Positions 25,066-33,505 of a DNA stretch of 64,000 nucleotides are shown here, piece after piece. The notes beneath the pieces are model-generated. The model searched no databases. It had not been told where the DNA came from and saw nothing but the letters and a program-made list of their open reading frames with translations. Each line of letters starts with the position of its first letter. Position 1 is the first letter of the stretch. The translations under genes were made by a program, and so were the position numbers. Origin of the DNA: Sporomusaceae bacterium (GTDB lineage: Bacteria; Bacillota; Negativicutes; Sporomusales; UBA7701); assembly GCA_031460455.1 (NCBI GenBank), contig JAVKTQ010000001.1, forward strand, positions 434,001 to 498,000, written 5' to 3'.

Positions 25066-26314
25066 CTGCCGGCCTCTTTTCCGACATGGCCAGCACCATG
25101 CCCAGCAAAATAAACGTCGCCACCACCGAACTGCCGCCGTAGCTCACCAACGGCAGCGTCACCCCTGTAAGCGGCAGGAACTTCGTAACCCCGCCGACGA
25201 TAACAAGTACCTGCAGAGCCAGCAGCACCGCCAGCCCGCCGGCCAGCAGCGCCCTAAAGGGCGAAGTCGCCAGCAGCGCGGCGCGGAAAGCGCGGTAAAC
25301 GAGCAGGATATAAAGCATCATCACCGCTCCGGCCCCCGCCAGCCCCAGCTCCTCGCCGATGGCCGCAAAAATGAAGTCGGTATGCACCTCGGGGACCAGC
25401 CCGGGAAAACCGTAGCCCAGGCCGCTGCCCAGCGCCCCGCCGGAGCCCAGGGCAAACAGCGACTGCACGACCTGGTACGCCCGGCCGCTGGGGTCGGCCC
25501 AGGGGTCGAGCCAGATGTCGATGCGCGCCCGCACATGCGGATAGAGCGCGTACGCAAGCACCGAACCGACGAGGAACATCCCCGCCCCCCACAAAAGATA
25601 GCCGGCCCGGCCGCTCGCCAGATAAATCATCACCGTCGCCGTGCCGAAATACAGCAGCGCCGCCCCCAGGTCCCGCTGGCCGACGAGCATCAGCATCGCC
25701 AGGCCCCACACCGCCAGCAGCGGCGCCATAATCCGCGGCTGGGGAAAGATCAGCGGCCCGTAGCGCCTGGTGGCGAACGTCAGCACCTCGCGGCGCTCGT
25801 TAAGATACGCCGCCAGGAAAAGCACGATGAAAAGCTTGGCGAACTCGGACGGCTGGAAATGCACCGGCCCGATGAACAGCCAATTCTTGTTGCCGCCGAT
25901 ATCCACCCCGAACAGCGCCGTCGCCAGCAGCAGGGCAATACCGGCCAGCCCCCAGAAATATTTATACTCAGACCACCGCTCCGCCTGGCGGAAAAAGAAC
26001 GCGGACCCCAGGAACGCCGCCAGGCCGAACGCGGCCCACAAAGCTTGTACCATAAACAGACCGGGCTTGAGGCGAAAAACCATTATCAGCCCAAGCGCCG
26101 TCAGCACAGCCGCCAGCGGCAGCAGCAGACCGTCGCCCAAGTGGCCGGCCCGCCTGAGCGCGAAATGGGCCACAGGCCAGGCCAGCGCAAGACCGGCCGC
26201 CGCCCCCAAAGCCCGGTAATCGGGCGCTCCGCCCGCCAGGCTCACCGCCAGCACTCCGGCCAGCAGCACCGCCCCGGCCAGCAGCAGCAGGTAACACTCC
26301 CGCTTCGTATCCAT
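25058..26314 (-). CDS. SEDS peptidoglycan glycosyltransferase (FtsW/RodA)
   Basis: A 418-residue membrane protein with about ten helices that polymerises lipid II. Diagnostic parts are GGNKNWLFIGPVHFQPSEFA, RDLGAALLYFG, HTDFIFAAIGEELGL and the C-terminal GVTLPLVSYGGSSVVATF. The aspartate in the HxDFIF loop and the final LPLVSYGGSS are conserved in all SEDS proteins. Whether its role is division (FtsW) or elongation (RodA) cannot be told from sequence; in the similar mycobacterial cluster the gene is called rodA. The stop of the phosphatase gene start is 1 bp away. Confidence 0.94.
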   Translation of the reverse strand: MDTKRECYLLLLAGAVLLAGVLAVSLAGGAPDYRALGAAAGLALAWPVAHFALRRAGHLGDGLLLPLAAVLTALGLIMVFRLKPGLFMVQALWAAFGLAAFLGSAFFFRQAERWSEYKYFWGLAGIALLLATALFGVDIGGNKNWLFIGPVHFQPSEFAKLFIVLFLAAYLNERREVLTFATRRYGPLIFPQPRIMAPLLAVWGLAMLMLVGQRDLGAALLYFGTATVMIYLASGRAGYLLWGAGMFLVGSVLAYALYPHVRARIDIWLDPWADPSGRAYQVVQSLFALGSGGALGSGLGYGFPGLVPEVHTDFIFAAIGEELGLAGAGAVMMLYILLVYRAFRAALLATSPFRALLAGGLAVLLALQVLVIVGGVTKFLPLTGVTLPLVSYGGSSVVATFILLGMVLAMSEKRPADA

Positions 26315-26315
26315 C

Positions 26316-27038
26316 TCAGACCGCCCCGAAGCACACGAGAATAGCGGTGATATTGTCCAGACCGCCGGCGCCGTTCGCTTTCGCCACCAGCGCGGCCAGC
26401 AGCGCCGCCCCGTCGTCGTCCCGGCTCAGGGCGGCGGCGATATCGCCGTCGGTCACCATATTCGTCAAACCGTCGGTGCACAACAAAATCTTATCGCCGG
26501 CCGCCAGCGCAAAGCTGCCGGTATCCACCTTCACCCTGTCGCCCGTACCGACCGCGCGGGTCAGGATATTGCGGTGCGGGTGGAGAAGAGCTTCCTCGGC
26601 GGTTATACTGCCCTTTTTGACAAGCTCGCTCACCAGCGAATGGTCCTCGGACACCTGCGAAAGCTCGCCGGCCCGCAGCAAATAAAGGCGGCTGTCGCCG
26701 ACATGCCCCCAGTGCAACACCGCGCCCTCGACGAACGCCGCCGTCAGCGTCGTGCCCATACCGGCGCGCTCGCTATCCTCCTGGGCCAGGCGGTAAACCT
26801 GTTCGTTCGCGGCGGTGATCGCCTCTCTGAGCAGCGAAGTCGGTTCTTCCCCGCCGGCGGCAGCGGCGACAATGGCGTTCACCGTCTCGGCAGCCATCCG
26901 GCTGGCGACCTCGCCGGCCACATGGCCGCCCATCCCGTCGGCGACGACAAACAGCGGCGGCTGGCATACATAACTGTCTTCGTTTGTTTCCCGGACCTTA
27001 CCGATGTCCGAAAGAGCATGGGCCAGCAATACCGTCAC
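26316..27038 (-). CDS. stp: PP2C-type Ser/Thr phosphatase (PrpC/Stp)
   Basis: A 240-residue metal-dependent phosphatase that opposes PrkC. The motifs RETNEDSY, VVADGMGGHVAGEVAS, HWGHVGDSRLYLLR and LLCTDGLTNMV supply the metal aspartates. The start is GTG 27038, overlapping the upstream FHA gene as GTGA; TTG 27029 with GAGAGGTG upstream is an alternative. Kinase and phosphatase are separated here by ftsW and pbp, unlike the direct stp-prkC adjacency of Bacillus, and as in actinobacteria. Confidence 0.95.
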   Translation of the reverse strand: MTVLLAHALSDIGKVRETNEDSYVCQPPLFVVADGMGGHVAGEVASRMAAETVNAIVAAAAGGEEPTSLLREAITAANEQVYRLAQEDSERAGMGTTLTAAFVEGAVLHWGHVGDSRLYLLRAGELSQVSEDHSLVSELVKKGSITAEEALLHPHRNILTRAVGTGDRVKVDTGSFALAAGDKILLCTDGLTNMVTDGDIAAALSRDDDGAALLAALVAKANGAGGLDNITAILVCFGAV

Positions 27039-27511
27039 CTCTCAAAGCGGAATGTCACCGCGCCGACGGCGATCAGGTCGCCGTTCTTCAGCAGAATTTC
27101 GTCCGCCACCCGGCGGTTGTTATGCAGCGTCCCGTTGGTGCTGTTCAGGTCGGTCAGCCAGAAAGCGTGCTTATAACGGGTAATCAAAGCATGCTCGTGG
27201 GAAACGAAACTGTCGGCGACAACGATATCGTTGCCCTCGCCGCGCCCGACCGAAACCGTCTCCGCAAGCTCGTACGAACTGCGGGTCATAGCCACCGCCC
27301 CGGCATCCACCACCACCAGCCGGGCGGCATCCTTCTCCGCCGCGGCCGACTCGTCGGCGGCCGACGGCCTCAGCCGCGCCTCGGAACGCTCGGCCTTCAA
27401 ATCGCTGTACACCGCCCGCAGCACCTTGAACAAAAAATAATACAGCAGCGCCAAAACCGCGTACTGCAAGGCGATCCCGATATAATTCAGCACCATGACC
27501 TTGCTCGGCAA
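27035..27511 (-). CDS. Membrane-anchored FHA domain protein (FhaB/FipA-like)
   Basis: A 158-residue protein with an N-terminal hydrophobic helix (IALQYAVLALLYYFLFKVL), a charged linker and a C-terminal FHA domain that binds phosphothreonine: SVGRGEGNDIVV, VSHEHALI and DLNSTNGTLHNNRRV. The start is taken as TTG 27511 because GAGGTG stands seven bases upstream; ATG 27496 is an alternative lacking a site. It lies 1 bp after fhaA. It likely recruits PrkC-phosphorylated partners to the division or elongation complex, by analogy with FhaB of mycobacteria. Confidence 0.9.
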   Translation of the reverse strand: MPSKVMVLNYIGIALQYAVLALLYYFLFKVLRAVYSDLKAERSEARLRPSAADESAAAEKDAARLVVVDAGAVAMTRSSYELAETVSVGRGEGNDIVVADSFVSHEHALITRYKHAFWLTDLNSTNGTLHNNRRVADEILLKNGDLIAVGAVTFRFER

Positions 27512-27512
27512 A

Positions 27513-28268
27513 TCACTTCACCTCATATAAGATGACCGTGTTCCCCACCTTGACGCGGTCGCCCGCCTTCAGGCGCTTGCGGGTCACGCGGTGATTGTTT
27601 ACATACGTGCCGTTAAGGCTCTTGGCGTCATACAGCGAATGCCCGCCATCCTCGAAAACCACATACGCATGCAGCCGCGATGTGTTCATATCGGTGAGCG
27701 GCAGCTCGTTGCTCTCCCGGCGGCCGATGTTGGCCCGCTCCGCCCCCAGGTCGACCTGCAGCCCCGTATCCAGGCCCTTCACCACCGTCAGCAGCCCGGC
27801 TATCGACGCCTGGCGGCTTACCGGCGGCATCCGGCCGAACACCTGGGTATCGGACATTGGCACCGGGCCGGTCGTATCCCGTTCCGGCTCCTCGGGCAGC
27901 GGCTCGCTATAGCGGCTCACCACCCGGAACTTCCCCCTGCCCCCCGCCTCGTCGCAAAAAATATCGACAATCGGCTTGCCGACAATCGTATACCCTTTGC
28001 GCTTGGCCTCGGCGGCCACGAAAACGGCCAATTCGTCGCGGATTGCCTGACCGTACGGCGTCAGCCGCTCGTAATCCTCGCTGCCGAGGAAAACGCTGTA
28101 CTGATTGGGGACATAAACCTGGGAGATGCCCACCGTCCGGTCGCTCTCCATCTCGCGCGCCAGGCGCTTGGCAATCTCCACCGGCTGAAGGCCGCCGGAA
28201 AAACGGGCATTAAAAAAGCCCTCGATATACTTCTCGAAGAAATCCTCCAAGCGGCGTACAAAACCCAC
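27513..28268 (-). CDS. DUF3662 and FHA domain protein (FhaA-like)
   Basis: A 251-residue protein with an N-terminal DUF3662 domain (RRLEDFFEKYIEGFFNARFS, then LQPVEIAKRLAREME and VPNQYSVFL) and a C-terminal FHA domain (IGRRESNELPL, SRLHAYVVFE, SLNGTYVNNHRV). The start is GTG 28268: the frame is open further upstream, but a full promoter with its -10 box occupies 28302-28330, so upstream start codons would not be transcribed. In mycobacteria FhaA binds the phosphorylated lipid II flippase MurJ. It is the first gene of the kinase/cell-wall operon. Confidence 0.92.
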   Translation of the reverse strand: MGFVRRLEDFFEKYIEGFFNARFSGGLQPVEIAKRLAREMESDRTVGISQVYVPNQYSVFLGSEDYERLTPYGQAIRDELAVFVAAEAKRKGYTIVGKPIVDIFCDEAGGRGKFRVVSRYSEPLPEEPERDTTGPVPMSDTQVFGRMPPVSRQASIAGLLTVVKGLDTGLQVDLGAERANIGRRESNELPLTDMNTSRLHAYVVFEDGGHSLYDAKSLNGTYVNNHRVTRKRLKAGDRVKVGNTVILYEVK

Positions 28269-28301
28269 GGCAAAAACACTCCAATGTGTTGTCGTCCTAT
28301 T

Positions 28302-28330
28302 ATTATACGACATTATAACAAACTAGTCAA
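28302..28330 (-). promoter_or_regulatory. Strong sigma-A promoter of the fhaA-prkC operon
   Basis: TTGACT (28330-28325), exactly 17 bases, TATAAT (28307-28302) on the minus strand. It directs fhaA, fhaB, stp, ftsW, pbp, prkC and probably rsgA-rpe. It lies just downstream of a palindromic repeat copy. Confidence 0.92.
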
Positions 28331-28343
28331 AATTACCCAACTC

Positions 28344-28464
28344 GGTTGCCTAGAAAAATCATCTGCATCGTTGTTCCTCAGAGCGCTTGCTAGCGTACGC
28401 CCCAAGTACGAGTCGCGGCGCGCTCTTCCGGTACGCCTTGCATCTGATGTTTTCTAGACAACCT
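28344..28464. repeat. Dispersed palindromic repeat, full copy
   Basis: A 121-bp element. Its ends GGTTGCCTAGAAAA and TTTTCTAGACAACC are inverted copies with one mismatch. Inside are ATCTGCAT near the left, GCATCTGAT near the right and the core GCGCTTGCTAGCGTACG followed by AAGTACGAGTCGCGGCGCGC. It lies between the fhaA promoter and the 3' end of rlmN. Confidence 0.88.
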
Positions 28465-28502
28465 CGGCTCATCCTTACAGTCATTTCCAATTTCGCGGCA
28501 AA

Positions 28503-29564
28503 TCATTCCCGCCGCTCCTCGGCGGCCAGCACGGCGTGGCGGAGCTGCCCGCAGGCCGCGCGGATATCGCCGCCCATCTCCCGCCGCACCGTCGCGTTCA
28601 CCCGGCCGGCCTCCAGCACGGCGTGAAACCGCCGCACCCGGCCGGCGTCCGGGCGCAGCAGACCGCACTCCGGCACCGGATTGACCGGGATAAGGTTGAC
28701 GTTCGCCAGCCGTCCCTTCAGCAGCGCGGCCAGCGCCGCCGCTTGCTCGTCGCTGTCGTTCACTCCCGCGATCAGCGCATACTCGTACGTCACCCGCCGG
28801 CCGGTCGCAGCCGCGTAGCGGTCGCCCGCGGCCAGCACCGCGGCCAGCGGCCAGGTCCGGTTCACCGGCATCAGCCGCGTCCGCAGCTCGTCGTCCGGCG
28901 CATGGAGCGAAATCGCCAGCGTCACCGGCAGCCCCTCGGCCGCCAGGCGGTCGATGCCCGGCACAACCCCGGCCGTCGACAGCGTCACGCCGCGATAGCT
29001 CAGCCCGAGGCAGTACGGCTCGTGGCACAAGCGGACGAACTTTACCACATTGTCGTAATTGGCCAGCGGTTCCCCCGACCCCATGATGACGATCGAATTC
29101 ACCGTTTCCCCGCGGCCGGCGAGCCTCTCGGCGGCGTACAGCACCTGGGCGATGATCTCCCCCGCCGTCAGGTCGCGTTCCACCCCCCGCAGCGTCGACG
29201 CGCAGAAAGCGCAGCCCATTGCGCAGCCCACCTGGGTAGAAACGCACACACTGTTGCCGTAGTCGTGCCTCATCAGCACCGTCTCCACCGCCAGGCCGTC
29301 CGCGAGCGCCAGCAAAAACTTGCTTGTCGCCCCGTCGGCGGCGTGCTGCTCCGCCTTGAGCGTCACCGCCCCCACAGCAAAATGCGCCGCCAGAACCTCC
29401 CGCGCCCCCTTGGGCAGGTCGGTCATAGCGGCGAAATCGCGGACATGCCGCTGATACAGCCACGCCGCCACCTGGCGGCCGCGATACTTCTCAAGGCCGT
29501 AGGGCACCACCGCGGCGGCGATCTCCCCGGCCGTCAGCCCGAAAAGATTCACCTTGTCCGTCAT
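28503..29564 (-). CDS. rlmN: Dual-specificity 23S rRNA / tRNA adenine C2 methyltransferase RlmN
   Basis: A 353-residue radical SAM enzyme that methylates A2503 of 23S rRNA and A37 of tRNAs. The cluster motif is CAMGCAFC in CxxxCxxC form, following STQVG. IVIMGSGEPLANYDNV, SYRGVTLSTAG and ISLHAPDDELRTRLMPVN are further signatures. The catalytic cysteine near the end is in AACGQLRH. The start is ATG 29564, which overlaps the rsmB stop by 4 bp. Gene order rsmB-rlmN is standard in Firmicutes. Confidence 0.96.
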   Translation of the reverse strand: MTDKVNLFGLTAGEIAAAVVPYGLEKYRGRQVAAWLYQRHVRDFAAMTDLPKGAREVLAAHFAVGAVTLKAEQHAADGATSKFLLALADGLAVETVLMRHDYGNSVCVSTQVGCAMGCAFCASTLRGVERDLTAGEIIAQVLYAAERLAGRGETVNSIVIMGSGEPLANYDNVVKFVRLCHEPYCLGLSYRGVTLSTAGVVPGIDRLAAEGLPVTLAISLHAPDDELRTRLMPVNRTWPLAAVLAAGDRYAAATGRRVTYEYALIAGVNDSDEQAAALAALLKGRLANVNLIPVNPVPECGLLRPDAGRVRRFHAVLEAGRVNATVRREMGGDIRAACGQLRHAVLAAEERRE

Positions 29565-30904
29565 ACCGGCTCCCGCCTTCTCTCCATCCGGGCGATGAAA
29601 AAGCCGTCCACATCGTCGGTGTGCGGCCACAGCTGCACCAGCTCGTCACCCTGCGGCGCCGGCAGCAGCGCCCCGGCGCTCGCCAGCGCGAAATCGTCCC
29701 TGCTGCCCAGGAAAGCGCGGACAACCGCCTCGTTCTCCTCCGGCTCGGTCGTGCACGTGCTGTACACAAGCACCCCGCCCGGCTTGACGCACGCCGCCGC
29801 GCTCGCCAGGGTGGCGGCCTGCAGCGCCGGCAGATCGCGCAGCATGCTCTCGCTCTTCCGCCAGCGCGAATCCGGCTTGCGGCGCAGCACCCCCAGTCCT
29901 GAGCACGGCGCGTCCACCAGCACCCGGTCGGCCTGTCCGGCGTAAACGGTATCGAGCTTCGTAGCGTCGAACACCTTCGTCTCGATTATATTCAGCCCCA
30001 GGCGGGCGGCGTTCTCCGCCGTCAGCTTCAGCTTATGCTCGTACAAATCGGTCGACAGCACCCGGCCCCTGTTGCCCATCAGCGCCGCCAGGTGGGTGCT
30101 CTTGCCGCCCGGCGCCCCGCAGGCGTCGATAACGAATTCGCCCGGCTGCGGCCCCACCACGTGAGCCACCAGCATCGAGCTCTCGTCCTGCACCTGGAAA
30201 AGCCCCTCCTTCAGGGAATTCAGCCGGGCCAGCGCAGGGTACTCCCGGCAGACTATGCCCTCGGGCGTCCAACGCGACGGCTCGCCCGCCGCCCCTTCGT
30301 CCGCCAGCCGGGCCAGCAGCTCCTCGCGGCTTATCCGCAGCGTATTAGTCCGCAGCGACAGCGGCGGCGTCGCGTTGTCGGCCGCCAGCAGCGCCTCGCA
30401 AGCCTCGAAACCCAATCGGGCCAGCCACCTCGTCACCAGCCACTCGGGGTGGAAATACTTCAGCGCCAGATAACGCGCCGGCTCCTTCGCCGCATCGGGA
30501 TACGCCGCCTTCTCCGGCTCGCGGCCCGCGCTCCGCAGCACCGCGTTCACGAACTTCACCGTACCGGCGTGGCCGTGCTTCTTCGCCAGCTCCACCGCCT
30601 GATTGCAGGCCGCCGACACCGGCACGCGGGACAAAAAAAAGATCTGGTATACGCCCATACGCAGGATATTGCGGATCATCGGATCGATCTTCGCCAGCGG
30701 CCGGCTGCAGTAATGGCCGAGCAGCCAGTCGAGCGTCGCGCCCGCCTTCACCGTTCCGTACACAAGCTCGGTCACGAACCGGCGGTCCTGGTCGGACAGC
30801 GGCCGCCGCCCCAGCTCGCGGGCCAGCGCAATATTGGCGTACGCGCCCCCCGTATCGACTTCGTTTATGATCTTGAGCGCAACATCACGCGCATCAATAG
30901 CCAT
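29561..30904 (-). CDS. rsmB: 16S rRNA cytosine C5 methyltransferase RsmB
   Basis: A 447-residue enzyme that methylates C967 of 16S rRNA. The N-terminal ~140 residues form a NusB-like RNA-binding domain (IDARDVALKIINEVD, RFVTELVYGTVK, LDWLLGHY). The methyltransferase part has DACGAPGGKSTHLAAL, the catalytic DAPCSGLGVLRR and YSTCTTEPEENE. The start is ATG 30904, with GAAGAGG upstream; an in-frame TTG at 30922 is less likely. A palindromic repeat separates it from the DUF116 gene upstream. Confidence 0.96.
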   Translation of the reverse strand: MAIDARDVALKIINEVDTGGAYANIALARELGRRPLSDQDRRFVTELVYGTVKAGATLDWLLGHYCSRPLAKIDPMIRNILRMGVYQIFFLSRVPVSAACNQAVELAKKHGHAGTVKFVNAVLRSAGREPEKAAYPDAAKEPARYLALKYFHPEWLVTRWLARLGFEACEALLAADNATPPLSLRTNTLRISREELLARLADEGAAGEPSRWTPEGIVCREYPALARLNSLKEGLFQVQDESSMLVAHVVGPQPGEFVIDACGAPGGKSTHLAALMGNRGRVLSTDLYEHKLKLTAENAARLGLNIIETKVFDATKLDTVYAGQADRVLVDAPCSGLGVLRRKPDSRWRKSESMLRDLPALQAATLASAAACVKPGGVLVYSTCTTEPEENEAVVRAFLGSRDDFALASAGALLPAPQGDELVQLWPHTDDVDGFFIARMERRREPV

Positions 30905-30940
30905 TGAACCTCTTCCTTCCAAAGCAACGATATGGACATA

Positions 30941-31128
30941 GGCCGTTCAGAAAGCCCCAGATGCACGTTCTGACTACCCGGCTTCATCAGCGCTTCACGC
31001 TTTATGCCGATAGTCGTTCCGAATTATGTACGGGTCGGCTCCGCCAGGCGTGCCGCGACGCGTACTCGGGTCGTACGCTAGCAAGCGCCTGGCGGAACAA
31101 CAACGCAGATGGGGCTTTATCAACGGCC
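30941..31128. repeat. Dispersed palindromic repeat, long variant overlapping a gene end
   Basis: A 188-bp copy in reverse orientation, from GGCCGTTCAGAAAGCC to GGCTTTATCAACGGCC. About 70 extra bases inside form their own nested hairpin (GACTA...TAGTC enclosing GGC...GCC and AGCG...CGCT). The right end supplies the last codons and the TGA stop of the DUF116 gene. Confidence 0.85.
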
Positions 31129-31890
31129 GTCGACAAGGAAATTTTTGAGGGTGGCCTCCACACGCGCCATATCCACCGTCGTATTGCAGCACGGCCCCTC
31201 CGGCCTCTCGTTCAGTACCCCCACCACCGGCAGGGGATAAACATCCTGGATGCCGCTGGTCAGATCGCGCTCGCAAGCGATCGCCAGCACGGCGTGCGGC
31301 CGGATCGTCTTGACCACCTTGCGGGCCAGCGTCCCGCCCGTCACCACCGCCACATGCACCCCGTACTTCTCCGACAGCGCCAGCAGGTCGCTCACCCGGC
31401 ACTTGCCGCACGAACGGCAGTTGTGCACATCGCGGGTAATCTTATACGGACACGACTCGTGCTGGATGCAGTGCGGTGTCAGGATGAGCAGCCTGTCCGC
31501 CCTCACCCGCACCTGTTTCTGGCGCACAAGCTGGTTGCTCACCTCGATGAACGAGCGTTCCACCCGTTCCTTGTCGATGTCGAACACCTTGCCGATGCGG
31601 ATGGCCAGCGGGAAAAGCAGTTGGATGGCCGACCAGGCCAACCCCCGGAAAACCGTCAGTGTCGGGTAGCCGAGCAGCGCCATCACGATACTGCCGACGC
31701 CGGCGATGGCGGCCAGCACGACCGCCGCAAGCAGGATGCCGAGCGCCAGCGGCAGATAGGCGCTGATATTGGCCAAACCCAGAAAGCTGACGTGCCATAA
31801 CGCGTAACCGGCCAGAACCGCCAGCGCCATGCTCGCCAGTATCAGCCCGAGAAACAGGCGCTTGCGCGGCCGTGACACCGCTTCCATCAT
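31120..31890 (-). CDS. DUF116 domain membrane protein
   Basis: A 256-residue protein with two N-terminal transmembrane helices (FLGLILASMALAVLAGYALW and a second around YLPLALGILLAAVVLAAIAG), then a cytoplasmic DUF116 domain with CIQHESCPYKIT, CRSCGKC and AIACERDLTSGI, rich in conserved cysteines that may bind Fe-S. No function is established for the family. The start is ATG 31890, with AGGTGG seven bases upstream; ATG 31896 and 31887 are alternatives. It sits between fmt and rsmB, a common location in Clostridia and Negativicutes. Its last residues and stop codon come from the palindromic repeat. Confidence 0.85.
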   Translation of the reverse strand: MMEAVSRPRKRLFLGLILASMALAVLAGYALWHVSFLGLANISAYLPLALGILLAAVVLAAIAGVGSIVMALLGYPTLTVFRGLAWSAIQLLFPLAIRIGKVFDIDKERVERSFIEVSNQLVRQKQVRVRADRLLILTPHCIQHESCPYKITRDVHNCRSCGKCRVSDLLALSEKYGVHVAVVTGGTLARKVVKTIRPHAVLAIACERDLTSGIQDVYPLPVVGVLNERPEGPCCNTTVDMARVEATLKNFLVDGR

Positions 31891-31903
31891 AACCATCCCA
31901 CCT

Positions 31904-32845
31904 TTACGCCAAGGTTTCGCCCACCGTCAACCCGTAACCGCGGATATATTCCCCCATCCCCATGCGCCGCCGGTTCTCCGGCTGCACCTCCGTGAGCCGC
32001 ACCGCGCCAGCGCCGGTAAGCACCACCGCCCCGACGTCGTCAGCCGCGACCACCCGGCCTGGCTGTCCGCCGCCGGGCGCCGTCGCCACCGACTCGCTCC
32101 GCCAGACCTTGAGCGGCCTGTCCGCGTGGAGGCAGTACGCCCCCGGCCACGGACTGAGACCGCGCACCTGATTGTGCACCGTCGCCGCCGGCCGGCTCCA
32201 GTCGATGCGCTCGACGGCCCGCGTCAAAAGCGGCGCATATGTCGCCGCCGCCCCGTCCTGGGGCGTCCGCGGCGCCGTGCCGTCAGCCAGCCGGGCCAGC
32301 GTTGCGGAAAGCACCGCCGCGCCCAGCTCCTTCAGCCTGTCGTGCACCTCGCCGGTCGTATCGTCAGGGCCGATAGCGCTCTCGGCCTTTAATATCATAT
32401 CCCCGCTGTCCATACCTATATCCATATGCATCGTCGTGACCCCGGTCGTCGTCTCGCCGTTCATCACCGCCCAGTGGATGGGCGCGGCCCCGCGGTAGCG
32501 CGGCAGCAGCGACGCGTGCACATTCACACACCCCAGCGGCGGCAATTCGAGTATCGCTTTCGGCAGGAACTGGCCGAACGCCACCACCACGACGACATCG
32601 GGCTTAAGCGCCGCAAGCTCGGCCTGAAAATCCGCCGTGCGGATCTTCTCCGGCTGCAGCACCGGCAGCCCATAGCCCAGCGCCGCCTCCTTAACCGGCG
32701 ACGGCGCCAGCTTCTGGCCCCGCCCCTTAGGGCGGTCGGGCTGGGTGACCACCGCCGCCACGTCGTGCCCGTCGGCCACCAGCCTGTCCAGGCAGGGAAC
32801 GGCGAAATCGGGCGTTCCCATAAACATGGCCCGCAAACGGCTCAT
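31904..32845 (-). CDS. fmt: Methionyl-tRNA formyltransferase
   Basis: A 313-residue enzyme that formylates initiator Met-tRNA. It has MFMGTPDFAVPCLDRL, HASLLPRYRGAAPIHWA with the catalytic histidine, and TTGVTTMHMDIGMDSGD. A C-terminal OB-like domain begins near LSPWPGAYC. The start codon overlaps the def stop by 4 bp (ATGA). def-fmt coupling is universal in related genomes. Confidence 0.97.
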   Translation of the reverse strand: MSRLRAMFMGTPDFAVPCLDRLVADGHDVAAVVTQPDRPKGRGQKLAPSPVKEAALGYGLPVLQPEKIRTADFQAELAALKPDVVVVVAFGQFLPKAILELPPLGCVNVHASLLPRYRGAAPIHWAVMNGETTTGVTTMHMDIGMDSGDMILKAESAIGPDDTTGEVHDRLKELGAAVLSATLARLADGTAPRTPQDGAAATYAPLLTRAVERIDWSRPAATVHNQVRGLSPWPGAYCLHADRPLKVWRSESVATAPGGGQPGRVVAADDVGAVVLTGAGAVRLTEVQPENRRRMGMGEYIRGYGLTVGETLA

Positions 32846-33303
32846 TCGTTCTGCCCCTTATAAACGGTCGTAGCCTTCTCGATGAACAACACCCCGTCAA
32901 GATGGTCGATCTCGTGCTGGAGGGCGCGGGCCAGCAGCCCCGTGCCGCTCACCGAAACCTTGCGGCCCTCGCGGTTCAAGCCCTCCACCGTCACCTTCGC
33001 GTACCGCTCCACCTGGCCGTACACCCCCGGGACGCTCAGACAGCCCTCGGTGCCGGCTTCGCAGCCTTCACCGGCGACAACCACCGGATTTATCAATTCG
33101 AGCAACCCTTCCCCGGCGTCGATGACGACCACCCGCAGGGAAGCGCCCACCTGGGGCGCGGCCAGGCCGACCCCGCTCGCTTCGTACATCGTCTGAGCCA
33201 TATCGTCAAGCAGCTTCTTGATCCTGCGGTCGATCTTCGCCACCGGCGCCGCCTGCTCCTTGAGCACCTTGTCGCCGGCCTTCCTGATATCGAGAACAGT
33301 CAC
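32842..33303 (-). CDS. def: Peptide deformylase
   Basis: A 153-residue metalloenzyme that removes the formyl group from new proteins. Motif 1 GVGLAAPQVG, motif 2 EGCLSVPG with the metal cysteine and motif 3 QHEIDHLDGVLF with the two histidines and the catalytic glutamate are complete. The start is GTG 33303, with AGGGGGT upstream; the frame stays open further upstream without a binding site. A full palindromic repeat lies 58 bp upstream, between def and the end of priA, so it may be part of a shared transcript. Confidence 0.97.
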   Translation of the reverse strand: MTVLDIRKAGDKVLKEQAAPVAKIDRRIKKLLDDMAQTMYEASGVGLAAPQVGASLRVVVIDAGEGLLELINPVVVAGEGCEAGTEGCLSVPGVYGQVERYAKVTVEGLNREGRKVSVSGTGLLARALQHEIDHLDGVLFIEKATTVYKGQNE

Positions 33304-33361
33304 CGTTATACCCCCTTTTTCAACCCCAATGATAGCATAAATCTCAGCAAAAATCACTATG

Positions 33362-33482
33362 GGGACCGTTGATAAGGCCCCACCTGCTGTGTTGGCCCTG
33401 CGGGCGCTTGCTAGCGTACGTCTAGTACGCGTCGCTGCGCGTCCTCGGTCCGCCTTGCATCTGGGACCTTCTGAACGGTCCC
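33362..33482. repeat. Dispersed palindromic repeat, full copy
   Basis: A 121-bp element with ends GGGACCGTTGATAAGG and CCTTCTGAACGGTCCC. The core is GCGCTTGCTAGCGTACG, TCT, AGTACGCGTCGCTGCGCG. It lies between priA and def. Confidence 0.88.
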
Positions 33483-33505
33483 GGCAATTCGAGTTTCCGA
33501 CCTGT

